The translations under genes and the position numbers were made by a program. 64,000 nucleotides of DNA, taken from CAWIJK01 sp963836375 (GTDB taxonomy: Bacteria > Actinomycetota > Acidimicrobiia > Acidimicrobiales > RAAP-2). The notes below the pieces were generated by a model, which had not been told where the DNA came from, did no database searches, and saw only the letters and a list, made by a program, of their open reading frames with translations. Shown here piece after piece: positions 54,547-62,858 of this stretch. Numbering within the stretch: the first letter of the stretch is position 1; every line of letters begins with the position of its first letter. The DNA lies in NCBI GenBank assembly GCA_963836375.1, contig CAWIJK010000002.1:682001-746000 (forward strand), read 5' to 3'.

Positions 54547-55350
54547 ATGTCGGCCAACGTCTCTGACCGTCAACAGGCGCGCCTCGAAGCGCTCCAGCGA
54601 CTGGTGATCGATCTCGGCCGGCGTGACTTCCACGACCGCTACGGGGATCTGCGGCTCACCCCGGTCGCAGTCCTCATCTGTGCCTACCAGGAGGCGGGCA
54701 ACATCGGCGACGTCCTCAAGGGCGTCCCCGAGAAGGCCTGCGGGCTGGCCGTGACACCGGTGGTCGTGGTGGACGGCGGCGACGACGGGACCGACCGGGT
54801 CGCGCTGGATGCCGGGGCGACCACCTTCGTGCTGCCGGTCAACCTGGGCCACGGCGTGGCCCTACGGGTGGGCTACGGCCTGTGCGTGTCGGCCAGGGCC
54901 CAGTACGTGGTGACCCTCGACGCCGACGGCCAGAACGACCCGGCCGAGATCGAGACGATGCTCGAGCCGCTCGTCGACGACACGGCCGATTTCGTGGTGG
55001 CCTCCCGGCGCCTCGGCGAGGACCGCACCGACGACCGCTACCGGAAGGCGGGCGTGGTGTTCTTCGCCGGGATGATCAACCTGTTGACCGGGGCCCGCCT
55101 GACCGACTCGTCCAACGGCTACCGCGCCCTGCGGGCCACCATGCTCTCCGACGTGGTGGGGCGCCTCGAACAGGACCAGTACCAGACGGCCGAGTTGCTC
55201 ATCACCGCGATCAAGCGGGGCTGGCGGGTGACCGAACGCCCAACGGTCTGGCACGAGCGGGCGTCGGGGGTCTCCAAGAAGGGCGGGAACCTCCTCTACG
55301 GCTTCCGCTACGCGGCGGTCGTGCTGCGCACCTGGCGCCGGGAGCGCTGA
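54547..55350 (+). CDS. Glycosyltransferase family 2 (DPM1-like)
   Basis: 267 residues. VAVLICAYQEAGNIGDVL starts the GT-A fold, VVVVDGGDDGTD binds the nucleotide, VVTLDADGQNDPAEIE has the DxD metal motif, and LTDSSNGYRALRATML is conserved in polyprenyl-phosphate sugar transferases. No transmembrane segment. It probably transfers a sugar from a nucleotide donor to a lipid or polyprenyl carrier. Confidence 0.87.
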   Translation: MSANVSDRQQARLEALQRLVIDLGRRDFHDRYGDLRLTPVAVLICAYQEAGNIGDVLKGVPEKACGLAVTPVVVVDGGDDGTDRVALDAGATTFVLPVNLGHGVALRVGYGLCVSARAQYVVTLDADGQNDPAEIETMLEPLVDDTADFVVASRRLGEDRTDDRYRKAGVVFFAGMINLLTGARLTDSSNGYRALRATMLSDVVGRLEQDQYQTAELLITAIKRGWRVTERPTVWHERASGVSKKGGNLLYGFRYAAVVLRTWRRER

Positions 55351-55361
55351 GCCCCGGACGG

Positions 55362-56123
55362 TCAGCCCCGGGCCCGGTCGTACACCGCCTGGATGCGTTG
55401 GCGCAGCTCGACGGTCGTGCGGTGCACCTTGGTGCGCGAGACCCGGCCCGATCCGCTCCGTTCGGGCGGGGCGATGGGCTCGCCCACGACCACGGTGATC
55501 GTGAGGGGCTTGGGGATCTTCTGGCCCTTCGGCATGGCCCGGTCGGAGTTGCCGATGCCGATGGGCACGATCGGGGCTCCGGTGCGGGCTGACAGGAAGG
55601 CGGCCCCTTCCAACAGGTCGTGGACCACCGGGCCCTCCTGGCGGGTGCCCTCGGGGAACAGCACGAGCACCTGCCCCGCCCTGAGGACCGCCTCGGCGTG
55701 ACGGAGCGCCTCGCGGTCGGCCGACTCGCGGTGGACGGGGAAGGCCCCGAGAGTGATGAGCAGGCGGCCGAGCCGGCGATTGGACCACAGGTCGTCCTTG
55801 GCCATGAAGAACAGCTTGCGCCGGGTGACGAAGGCGGCGAAGCCGAAGTCGGCGAAGGAGCGGTGGACCGGGGCCAGGATCACCGGGCCCTCCTCGGCGA
55901 TGAACAGGCGGCCGGTCACCCGGGGCCGGAACCACACCCCAAGGAGGGCCCGGAAAACGGCCCGGGCCACCCGGTAGCCCGCCGTCTGGCGGGGGTCGGG
56001 CACGAAGGCCACCCCGCGACCCGGCGCGGCGACCGCCTCGGCCGGGCGGTCGGCGCCGGTCCGTGTGCCCTCGAACGTCCCGTCGCGCTCGGGGATCTCG
56101 CCGGCCGTCGGGTTCAGAGCCAT
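55362..56123 (-). CDS. plsC: 1-acylglycerol-3-phosphate acyltransferase-like
   Basis: 253 residues. APVHRSFADFGF holds the HxxxxD catalytic motif, FPEGTRQEG the substrate-binding EGTR, and APIVPIGIGNSDR a third acyltransferase block. It adds an acyl chain to lysophosphatidate or a related lipid. The ATG at 56123 overlaps cmk by ten bases. The order aroA-cmk-plsC is common in actinobacteria. An N-terminal tail of ~45 polar residues precedes the domain. Confidence 0.88.
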   Translation of the reverse strand: MALNPTAGEIPERDGTFEGTRTGADRPAEAVAAPGRGVAFVPDPRQTAGYRVARAVFRALLGVWFRPRVTGRLFIAEEGPVILAPVHRSFADFGFAAFVTRRKLFFMAKDDLWSNRRLGRLLITLGAFPVHRESADREALRHAEAVLRAGQVLVLFPEGTRQEGPVVHDLLEGAAFLSARTGAPIVPIGIGNSDRAMPKGQKIPKPLTITVVVGEPIAPPERSGSGRVSRTKVHRTTVELRQRIQAVYDRARG

Positions 56124-56728
56124 CCGAGCACCTCCTCGACCACATCCTCGACGCTGCGACCGGTGGTGTCGAGGAGGCGGGCGTCGCCCGCCTTGAGCAA
56201 CGGCGAGGCGGCCCGGGTCGAGTCGATGCGGTCCCGCCGGGCCACGCTGGACGCGGGTTCGTCCTGGCGCCGGCGGGCCCGCTCGTCCGGCGCGGCGGTG
56301 AGATAGACCTTGACGTCGGCGTCGGGGAAGACCACGGTGCCGATGTCGCGACCTTCCACCACGCCGCCGCCGTGGGTCTCGCCCCATTGCTTCTGGCGCC
56401 GCACCAGCTCGACTCGGACGGCGGGGATGGCGGCCACCGTGGAGACGGCCCGGCTGACCTCGGGGGTGCGGATGGCCTCGGTCACGTCGACCCCGTCGAT
56501 ACGGGCGCCCGAGCCCGAGAGGTCGATCTCGGCATTGCGGGCGATGTCGGCCACCGCCGGTCCGTCGGCGGGGTCGACGCCCCGGTCGAGGGCCGCCCAG
56601 GCCACGGCCCGGTACATGGCCCCGGTGTCGAGCCGCTCGAGGCCCAGCCGCTCGGCCAGGCGGCGCGAGACGGTGGACTTGCCCGAGCCGGCCGGTCCGT
56701 CGATGGCGATCAGGACGCGCCGGTTCAC
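56114..56728 (-). CDS. cmk: Cytidylate kinase
   Basis: Phosphorylates CMP and dCMP. IAIDGPAGSGKSTVSRRLA is the P-loop, LDTGAMYRAVAWAA the NMP-binding YR segment, and GRDIGTVVFPDADVKVYLTA the conserved GRDxGT strand, followed by lid residues ARRRQDE. 204 residues, slightly short but complete. Its GTG overlaps the aroA stop (GTGA). Confidence 0.95.
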   Translation of the reverse strand: MNRRVLIAIDGPAGSGKSTVSRRLAERLGLERLDTGAMYRAVAWAALDRGVDPADGPAVADIARNAEIDLSGSGARIDGVDVTEAIRTPEVSRAVSTVAAIPAVRVELVRRQKQWGETHGGGVVEGRDIGTVVFPDADVKVYLTAAPDERARRRQDEPASSVARRDRIDSTRAASPLLKAGDARLLDTTGRSVEDVVEEVLGWL

Positions 56729-58068
56729 TGCCCCGCCCCCGCGGCGCCGCCCAGCCGGGCCAGATCGGCCGTGAACCCCGGGTAGCTGGTGGCGACCGAG
56801 GCGAACCCGTCCACCGTGCTCTCCCCGGGCCCGGCGGCCAGGGCGGCCACGACGGCGGCCATGGCCATGCGGTGGTCACCGTGGCTGTCGGTGCGGGCGT
56901 GGGCGAGCCGCCGGTCGGGACCGACCCCGTCGATCCGCAGGTCGTCGCCCTCGACGGTGACCCCGGCCCCGAGGGCCCGGACCAGCGCGCCCACCGCGGC
57001 CAACCGGTCGGTCTCTTTGACCCGCAGCTCCCCCACCTCGCTGAAGGTGGTCCGCCCGGCCGCCGCCGCCGCCGCCACTGCCAGGGCCGGCACCTCGTCG
57101 AGCGAGGGGATCTCGGCGGCCGCCACGTCGGTCCCGACCAGGGCCCCCTGGTGGCGGGCCACCAGGTCGATCGTGCCGTCGGACCGCGACGTCTGCTCCA
57201 CGTCGGCGCCCATGCGGGCCAGCACGCCGAGGTAGCCGGTCCGCTCCGCTCCGCCGTAGACGTGGGTCACCGCCACCTCGCTGCCGGGCACCAGGCAGGC
57301 GGCCACCAGCCAGAAGGCGGCCTGGGAGGGGTCGCCGGGCACGTCGAGCTCGATCGGGCGCAGGGCCGAGGCCCGCAGGCGCACCACCCGGCCCGGTCCC
57401 GCCCGCTCCACCGAGATCTGCGCGCCGGCGCCGGCCAGCAGCTCTTCGGTATGGGCCCGGGTGGCCACGGCCTCGCGCACCACCGTCTCACCGCTCGCCG
57501 CCAGGCCGGCCAGGAGGACGCAGGACTTCACCTGGGCGCTGGCCACCCGAGGGGCCCACTCGATGCCCCGCAGGGGACCGCCGTCGATCCCGATCGGCGG
57601 CAGGCAGCGTTCGCCGCGCCCGGCGACGCCGGCCCCCATCTTGCGCAGGGGCTCGGCGATCCGGTCCATGGGCCGGGCCGAGAGGGACTCGTCGCCACCC
57701 AACACGGTGCGACCGGCCAGCCCGGCGGCCACCCCGGCCAGGAGGCGCAGGCCGGTGCCCGAATTCCCGCAGTCGACCGGCCCGGCCGGCGCCGAGAGGC
57801 GTTCACGGCCCCCCTCGATGCGCACCGACCCGTGCCCGTCGGTGCTGGCGACGGCGCCCATGGCCTCGACGGCCCCGCGGGTGCGGGCCACGTCGTCGCC
57901 GTCGGAGAGCCCGCGGAGCACCGAGGTCCCTTCGGCCAGGGCACCGACGAGCAACGCCCGGTGGGAGATGGACTTGTCCCCCGGGGTGCGAACGGTGCCG
58001 GCCAGGCGACGGTCACCGGCCACCACGAGGCGCTCGGGCAGGGGTGCGGGCGGCGACGGCGGCGTCAC
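56725..58068 (-). CDS. aroA: 3-phosphoshikimate 1-carboxyvinyltransferase (EPSP synthase)
   Basis: Joins phosphoenolpyruvate to shikimate 3-phosphate. TPGDKSISHRALLVGALAEG is the substrate-binding N-terminal signature, DCGNSGTGLRLLAG the PEP region (GNSGT), LRVKETDRLAAVGALVRALG the KExDR signature, and DHRMAMAAVVAALA the C-terminal block. 447 residues. Coupled to tyrA upstream and cmk downstream by GTGA overlaps. Confidence 0.97.
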   Translation of the reverse strand: MTPPSPPAPLPERLVVAGDRRLAGTVRTPGDKSISHRALLVGALAEGTSVLRGLSDGDDVARTRGAVEAMGAVASTDGHGSVRIEGGRERLSAPAGPVDCGNSGTGLRLLAGVAAGLAGRTVLGGDESLSARPMDRIAEPLRKMGAGVAGRGERCLPPIGIDGGPLRGIEWAPRVASAQVKSCVLLAGLAASGETVVREAVATRAHTEELLAGAGAQISVERAGPGRVVRLRASALRPIELDVPGDPSQAAFWLVAACLVPGSEVAVTHVYGGAERTGYLGVLARMGADVEQTSRSDGTIDLVARHQGALVGTDVAAAEIPSLDEVPALAVAAAAAAGRTTFSEVGELRVKETDRLAAVGALVRALGAGVTVEGDDLRIDGVGPDRRLAHARTDSHGDHRMAMAAVVAALAAGPGESTVDGFASVATSYPGFTADLARLGGAAGAGQ

Positions 58069-59213
58069 GCCAGCTCCTGGACGGTGGCCCGGTAGCCGGC
58101 CGCCCCGACCGCCGCACGAAGCCGGGCGGCGTCGGCGCTGGCCACCACCAACGTGAGCACCCCGCGGGGCCCCTCGGCCGAGTGGGCGATCTCGATGTCG
58201 TAGATGTTGGTGCCGAGGTCCCCGGCCAGCGTGGTGATCTCGGCCAGCACGCCCTCGCGGTCGGGGACGGCCAGGCGCAGCTCGGCCAGGTTCTCGGGCC
58301 GGGCCGCCCGGGCCGGCAGGTTGCGCCGGGCCGCACTGGCCCGGTCGAGCACCTCGAGCAACCCGGCCCGATCCGACGACGCCACCAGGTCGCGTACCGC
58401 GGCCAGGTCGCCCAGGAGCCGGTCGAGGGTCCCCACGATGGCCTGGGCGTTGTCCGCGCAGACGTCGGGCCAGATCGCCGGCGTCCCGGCCGCCACCCGG
58501 GTCATGTCGCGGAAACCCCCCGCCGCCAGGCGGAGCAGGGCGGCGTCGTGCTCGGCGCGCTCACTGGCCGCGTTCATGAGGGTGGCCGCCACCAGGTGTG
58601 GGACATGGGAGACCACGGCCACCAGCCGGTCGTGGTCGGAGGGGGCCAGGGCGACAACGTCGGCCCCGAGGGCCCCCACCACCGACTGGACCGTGGTGTA
58701 GGCGCCGGGGTCGGTGGTGGCGGTCGGCGTGAGCACCCAGGTCGCCCCCACGAACAGGTCGGCGTCGGCACCCTTCAGGCCGGCCTGCTCGGAGCCGGCC
58801 ATGGGGTGCCCGCCGATGAAGCGGGGGTGGTCGACGGCGGCGACCACCGGGGCCTTGACCCCGCTCACGTCCGAGACCGCCAGGTCGGCGCGGCGCGCCG
58901 GGTCCACGAGCAGGGCCCGGGCCTCGTCGGCCACGGCGGCCAGGGGGGTGGCCACGAAGGCTACAGCGGCATCGCGCTCGTCGCCGACCGCGTCGAGCGC
59001 CCCCATGCTCAGCGCGGCCCGGGCCCGCTCGGGGTCGGCGTCGCGCCCGGTCACGTGCCAGCCCCGGGCCCGCAAGGCCAGCCCGAGCGAGCCGCCGATG
59101 AGCCCGGTGCCGACCACGAGGGCCCGGCCCGGGGGTCGTGGGACCGGCCGGGGCGACGTGACCGGGTTCGCAGCGGCGGCCGGTGGAGCTCCCTCCTCAG
59201 CCGGGCAGGTCAT
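58065..59213 (-). CDS. tyrA: Prephenate dehydrogenase with C-terminal ACT domain
   Basis: NAD(P)-dependent oxidative decarboxylation of prephenate in tyrosine synthesis. ALVVGTGLIGGSLGLALRAR binds the nucleotide, VSDVSGVKAPVV and FIGGHPMAGSEQAGL bind substrate, with the catalytic His in GGHPM. The last ~75 residues (ELRLAVPDREGVLAEITTLA and NIYDIEIAH) are an ACT domain, which senses an amino acid, presumably tyrosine. 382 residues; ATG lies inside the end of aroH. Confidence 0.94.
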   Translation of the reverse strand: MTCPAEEGAPPAAAANPVTSPRPVPRPPGRALVVGTGLIGGSLGLALRARGWHVTGRDADPERARAALSMGALDAVGDERDAAVAFVATPLAAVADEARALLVDPARRADLAVSDVSGVKAPVVAAVDHPRFIGGHPMAGSEQAGLKGADADLFVGATWVLTPTATTDPGAYTTVQSVVGALGADVVALAPSDHDRLVAVVSHVPHLVAATLMNAASERAEHDAALLRLAAGGFRDMTRVAAGTPAIWPDVCADNAQAIVGTLDRLLGDLAAVRDLVASSDRAGLLEVLDRASAARRNLPARAARPENLAELRLAVPDREGVLAEITTLAGDLGTNIYDIEIAHSAEGPRGVLTLVVASADAARLRAAVGAAGYRATVQELA

Positions 59214-59572
59214 CGCGCAGCGACTGGGCGCCGTGGAGGTAGACGTGGCGCAGCTCGTCGCGCCCGAGCGTCGTCGAGATGTGCATCAGGGCCCGGATGC
59301 AGCGGGGCATGGCCCCGGGCACCGGGATCTCGCTGGCGCACAGGAGGGGCACCGCCCCGAAACCGAAATTCGCGCGCCGCAGTGGCCGGGAATGTCGAGA
59401 CGACGTCGGCGGTGGCGGTGAAGATGATGCTGATGATGTCGTCTTCGACGAGCCCGTTGTGCTCCAAGAGGGCGCCCAGCAGCTCGTGCACCCGCTGGCC
59501 CACCTCTTCGACGGTGTCGGCGTCGACCGTGGTTGCCCCACGCAGGGCGCGGACCTGGGGGGCGTCGGACAT
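59197..59572 (-). CDS. aroH: Chorismate mutase, AroH type, one frameshift
   Basis: Trimeric AroH-class chorismate mutase. VRALRGATTVDADTVEEV, LVEDDIISIIFTATADV and FPATAAREF form one frame; the protein continues in a second frame as GFGAVPLLCASEIPVPGAMP, RCIRALMHISTT and ELRHVYLHGAQSLRDDLPG. The break is near 59370-59378, again at CGCGCG. The conserved Arg and RHVYL motif are intact once joined; about 124 residues. ATG 59572 is eight bases after a TAGCAT box. It overlaps tyrA by 17 bases. Confidence 0.9.
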
Positions 59573-59580
59573 AGCCGGTC

Positions 59581-59586
59581 ATGCTA
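59581..59586 (-). promoter_or_regulatory. -10 box for leaderless aroH mRNA, overlapping the rluB stop
   Basis: TAGCAT on the minus strand, eight bases before the aroH ATG. Its TAG is at the same time the stop codon of the upstream pseudouridine synthase gene. Confidence 0.55.
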
Positions 59587-60363
59587 CCTGGCGCCCCGGT
59601 GTGCCCCCCCGGTGCCCCTCGGCCGGCCGGCGCCGGCGCCGCGGGCCCGCTCGGTCGGCGGCCCGGTGGCCTCGGCGGCCAGGGCCCGCACCTCGCCGTC
59701 GTTGAGGGCCCGCCACTGCCCGGGTTTCAAGGAGCGGTCGCTCAGGGGACCGATGCGGGTCCGCACCAGTCGGGTCACCCGATGGCCCACGGCCTCGCAC
59801 ATGCGCCGGACCTGACGGTTGCGTCCCTCGTGGATGACGATGCGGAGCACCCCGGGCGAGACGACGCCCACCCGGGCCGGCGCCGTCGGCACCCCGTCGA
59901 GCTCGATCCCGTGGCGCAGCGCCCGCAGGGCGCCGGCCGAGGGGACACCGCGCACCTCGACCAGGTACTCCTTGGCCACGCCGTGGGAGGGGTGGGTCAG
60001 CAGCTGGGCCAAGTCGCCGTCGTTGGTCATGACCAAGAGGCCCTCGGTGTCCACGTCGAGCCGGCCGACCGGGAAGACCCGGGGCTCGGCGGGCACAAGG
60101 TCGACCACGGTGGGGCGTCCCTGGGGGTCCGAGGCCGTGGTCACCACGCCGGCCGGCTTGTTGACCAGGTAGTGGACCAGCCCGGGCGCCACTGCTAGGG
60201 GGACGCCGTCGACGGCCACCTTGGCCGTCGCGGGGTCGACGCGCTGGCCGAGGACGGCGCGGAGCCCGTCCACGGTCACATGGCCCTCGGCGATCAGGTC
60301 GTCACAGACGCGCCGGCTCCCGAGCCCGGCCCGGGCCAGGACCTTTTGCAGGCGGACCCGGCC
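59584..60363 (-). CDS. rluB: Pseudouridine synthase RluB family
   Basis: rRNA pseudouridine synthase. An S4 RNA-binding domain (RVRLQKVLARAGLGSRRVCD) is read in frame from about 60360. Then comes the catalytic domain: YLVNKPAGVVTT, VGRLDVDTEGLLVMTNDGD with the catalytic Asp in GRLDxDTEG, and EGRNRQVRRMCEAVGH. The C-terminus is a Gly/Arg-rich tail. No ATG, GTG or TTG lies in frame before the S4 domain, so the first start codon available (GTG 60279) would delete half of it. A frameshift near 60365-60400 or a rare start is likely. It lies after scpB in the usual scpA-scpB-rluB order. Confidence 0.87.
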   Translation of the reverse strand, partial: GRVRLQKVLARAGLGSRRVCDDLIAEGHVTVDGLRAVLGQRVDPATAKVAVDGVPLAVAPGLVHYLVNKPAGVVTTASDPQGRPTVVDLVPAEPRVFPVGRLDVDTEGLLVMTNDGDLAQLLTHPSHGVAKEYLVEVRGVPSAGALRALRHGIELDGVPTAPARVGVVSPGVLRIVIHEGRNRQVRRMCEAVGHRVTRLVRTRIGPLSDRSLKPGQWRALNDGEVRALAAEATGPPTERARGAGAGRPRGTGGAHRGAR

Positions 60364-60385
60364 CTCGTCCGGCGCGCTGGTGGCG

Positions 60386-60973
60386 TCAGTCGTCGTCGCC
60401 CACCGCGTCGCCGGTGGGCCGGAGCCGCTCTTCGAGCTCCCCCACCACCTCGGCCCCCGGCAAGAAGTCCTCCACCGGGGGCAGCTGGTCGATGCGGTCG
60501 AGCCCGAGGCGCTCCAAGAACAGGTCGGTGGTGCCGAAGAGGACCGGCTGGCCGGGACCTTCGGCCCGGCCCACCCCCTCGATGTAGCCGCGCTGTTCGA
60601 GCAGACGCACCACCCCGTCGACGTTCACGCCGCGCAGCGAAGAGATCTGGGCCCGGGAGACCGGCTGGCGGTAGGCCACGATGGCCAGGGTCTCGAGGGC
60701 GGCGGTGGAGAGCCGGTGGGAGACCTCCCGGTTGGCGAAGCGCTCCACGTAGGGGGCCAGGTCGGGGTGGGTCTGGTAGCGGTAGCCGCCGGCGATGCGG
60801 GCCAACATGAACCCGCGGCGCTCGGCCTCGTAGTCGGCGGCCAGCTCGTCGCAGGTCGTCTCGACCCGGTCGACGGGTTCTTCGAGCAACTCGGCCAGCA
60901 GCCCCGACGGCACCGGTTCGACAGCCACCAGCAGGACGGCCTCGATGGCCCGCCGGAGCTCCTCGGTCGTCAT
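60386..60973 (-). CDS. scpB: Segregation and condensation protein B
   Basis: Kleisin-partner of the SMC condensin complex, 195 residues. LRRAIEAVLLVAVEPVPSGL starts the first winged helix, RYQTHPDLAPYVERF and LSTAALETLAIVAYRQPVSR are the conserved core, and RGVNVDGVVRLLEQRGYIEG ends the second winged helix. The ATG follows scpA by 12 bases. Confidence 0.95.
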   Translation of the reverse strand: MTTEELRRAIEAVLLVAVEPVPSGLLAELLEEPVDRVETTCDELAADYEAERRGFMLARIAGGYRYQTHPDLAPYVERFANREVSHRLSTAALETLAIVAYRQPVSRAQISSLRGVNVDGVVRLLEQRGYIEGVGRAEGPGQPVLFGTTDLFLERLGLDRIDQLPPVEDFLPGAEVVGELEERLRPTGDAVGDDD

Positions 60974-60985
60974 CGGTCCCGGTGC

Positions 60986-61777
60986 TCAGCCGTCGTAGTC
61001 GTCGACGCCCAGGGCTCCGGCCAGCGCCCCGGCCAGCTCCCGGTCGTCGGCCACCCAGGCCACCCGGAGGTCCCCGAAGGTCTCGCCCTGGCCGAGGGCC
61101 ACCTTGCCCATCTTGCACAGCTCCAAGAGGGCGAGGAAGTGGACGATGACCTCGATGCGGGTGGCCAGGTCCCGGGTCAGGTCCCTGAAGGTGGTCGGGC
61201 CCCGCTCGGGCAGGTAGCCGACCAGGTCGGCGACGGTCTCTGAGACGGTGACCGTGTCGACGGTGACGTGGGAAAGGTCGACCTCGGGCCTCGGGCGCTC
61301 GGCCGTGGCCCGCAGATAGGCCTGGGCCAGCCGGTCACCGCTGACCCCGGCCAGCAGGTCGGGGGCGTGGACGACGAAGTCGTCCTCGAGCCCCACCTCC
61401 CTCGGCACCGACCGGGCGGCCGCCTCGGAGAAGGCGACCAGGGCGTCGGCCGCCGCCGCGTAGGCCCGGCACTCGAGCAGGCGGGCCAGCAGGAGGTCCC
61501 GCTCCTCCCACCCGGCCAGCTCCTCGTCGTCGTCGACCCCGTCGGGGCCCGGCAGCAGGCGCTGGGACTTGAGCTCGACGAGGATCGAGGCCACCAGGAG
61601 GAACTCCGAGAGCGTGTCCATCGCCAGCACGTCGCGGTGCTCGGCCAGGTGGGTGACGAAGGCGTCGACGATCGGGGCCAAGGGCAGGTCGAGCACGTCC
61701 ACCTCGTGGCTGGTGACCAGGTGCAGCAGCAGGTCCACCGGGCCCTCGAAGACCTCTGTGGTGACGACATAGCCCAC
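60986..61777 (-). CDS. scpA: Segregation and condensation protein A
   Basis: Kleisin subunit of SMC-ScpAB, 263 residues. VFEGPVDLLLHLVTSHEVDV is the SMC-binding N-terminus, FLLVASILVELKSQRLLPG the conserved second block, and IVHFLALLELCKMGKVALGQ the C-terminal winged helix. The GTG at 61777 is chosen because a TATGGT -10 box ends seven bases before it; the in-frame ATG at 61789 lies within that box. Confidence 0.95.
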   Translation of the reverse strand: MGYVVTTEVFEGPVDLLLHLVTSHEVDVLDLPLAPIVDAFVTHLAEHRDVLAMDTLSEFLLVASILVELKSQRLLPGPDGVDDDEELAGWEERDLLLARLLECRAYAAAADALVAFSEAAARSVPREVGLEDDFVVHAPDLLAGVSGDRLAQAYLRATAERPRPEVDLSHVTVDTVTVSETVADLVGYLPERGPTTFRDLTRDLATRIEVIVHFLALLELCKMGKVALGQGETFGDLRVAWVADDRELAGALAGALGVDDYDG

Positions 61778-61784
61778 GGCTCCG

Positions 61785-61790
61785 ACCATA
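61785..61790 (-). promoter_or_regulatory. -10 box for leaderless scpAB mRNA
   Basis: TATGGT on the minus strand, seven bases before the GTG at 61777. It decides the scpA start. Confidence 0.6.
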
Positions 61791-61851
61791 TCGAACGGGG
61801 CGGCGCCCGCCGCGCACCCCGGGCCCCCCGGGGGGCCGGTTCGGGTCCGCC

Positions 61852-61857
61852 TACCAT
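61852..61857 (+). promoter_or_regulatory. -10 box for leaderless trpS mRNA
   Basis: TACCAT, eight bases before the ATG at 61866; divergent from the scpA promoter in an 88-base gap. Confidence 0.5.
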
Positions 61858-61865
61858 GTGCGCCC

Positions 61866-62846
61866 ATGGCCAGAGTGCTCTCGGGCATCCAGCCCTCCGG
61901 GGACCTCCATCTGGGCAATTACCTGGGCGCGTTGCGCAACTGGGTCACCGACCAGCACGAGGCCGACGCCTTCTACTGCATCGTGGACCTCCACGCCCTC
62001 ACCCTCGACATCGATCCCGAGGTGCTACGGACCCGGACCCTCGGGGCGGCCACCGACCTGTTGGCCGCCGGCTTGGACCCGGCCCTGTGCACCCTGTTCG
62101 TCCAGAGCCAGGTGCCCGAGCACACCCGGCTGACCTGGCTCCTCGAGTGCACCGCCACCATGGGCGAGCTCGGACGGATGACCCAGTTCAAGGACAAGAG
62201 CCGCGGCCAAGAGAGCGTCCGGGTCGGACTGTTCACCTACCCGGTGCTCCAGGCCGCCGACATCCTGCTCTACGACGCCGAGCGGGTCCCGGTCGGCGAG
62301 GACCAGCGCCAGCACCTCGAGCTGGCCCGGGAGCTCGCCGCACGCTTCAACCACCGCTACGGCCAGGTCTTCACCGTCCCGGAGGCCTCGGTGCCCCGGG
62401 CCGGCGCCCGGGTGATGGACCTCCAGCACCCCGAGCGCAAGATGTCCAAGTCGGTCGATTCGCCCCTGGGCACGGTCGGCATGCTCGAGGACCCCGCCGA
62501 GATCGAAAAGAAGATCCGTAAGGCCGTCACCGACACCGACGGCGAGGTCCGCTACGACCGCCAGGCGAAACCAGGACTCTCCAACCTGTTGGACCTGCTG
62601 GCGGCGGCGACGGGCCGGCCGCCCCAGGAGGTGGCCAAGGGCTACCAGCGCTACGGGGACCTCAAGGCCGACGTGGCCGAGGCAATCGTCGAGATGCTGC
62701 GGCCGGTCCAACAGCGCCACGCCACCTTGTCGAAGGACCCCGGCGCGGTGCTGGCCGTCCTGGCCGGGGGGGCCGACAAGGCCCACCGGGTGGCCTCGGC
62801 CACCTACGGGCGGGCCGCCGACGCCATCGGACTGCTCGCCCGCTGA
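61866..62846 (+). CDS. trpS: Tryptophanyl-tRNA synthetase
   Basis: Class I aminoacyl-tRNA synthetase, 326 residues. SGIQPSGDLHLGNYLGAL has the HIGH-equivalent, VGEDQRQHLELARELAARFN is the conserved tRNA/Trp segment, and RKMSKS the second signature loop. GLFTYPVLQAADILLYDAE is the usual TrpRS motif. Complete and in one frame. It converges on the site-2 protease gene. Confidence 0.97.
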   Translation: MARVLSGIQPSGDLHLGNYLGALRNWVTDQHEADAFYCIVDLHALTLDIDPEVLRTRTLGAATDLLAAGLDPALCTLFVQSQVPEHTRLTWLLECTATMGELGRMTQFKDKSRGQESVRVGLFTYPVLQAADILLYDAERVPVGEDQRQHLELARELAARFNHRYGQVFTVPEASVPRAGARVMDLQHPERKMSKSVDSPLGTVGMLEDPAEIEKKIRKAVTDTDGEVRYDRQAKPGLSNLLDLLAAATGRPPQEVAKGYQRYGDLKADVAEAIVEMLRPVQQRHATLSKDPGAVLAVLAGGADKAHRVASATYGRAADAIGLLAR

Positions 62847-62858
62847 CCCCCTCTCCGC

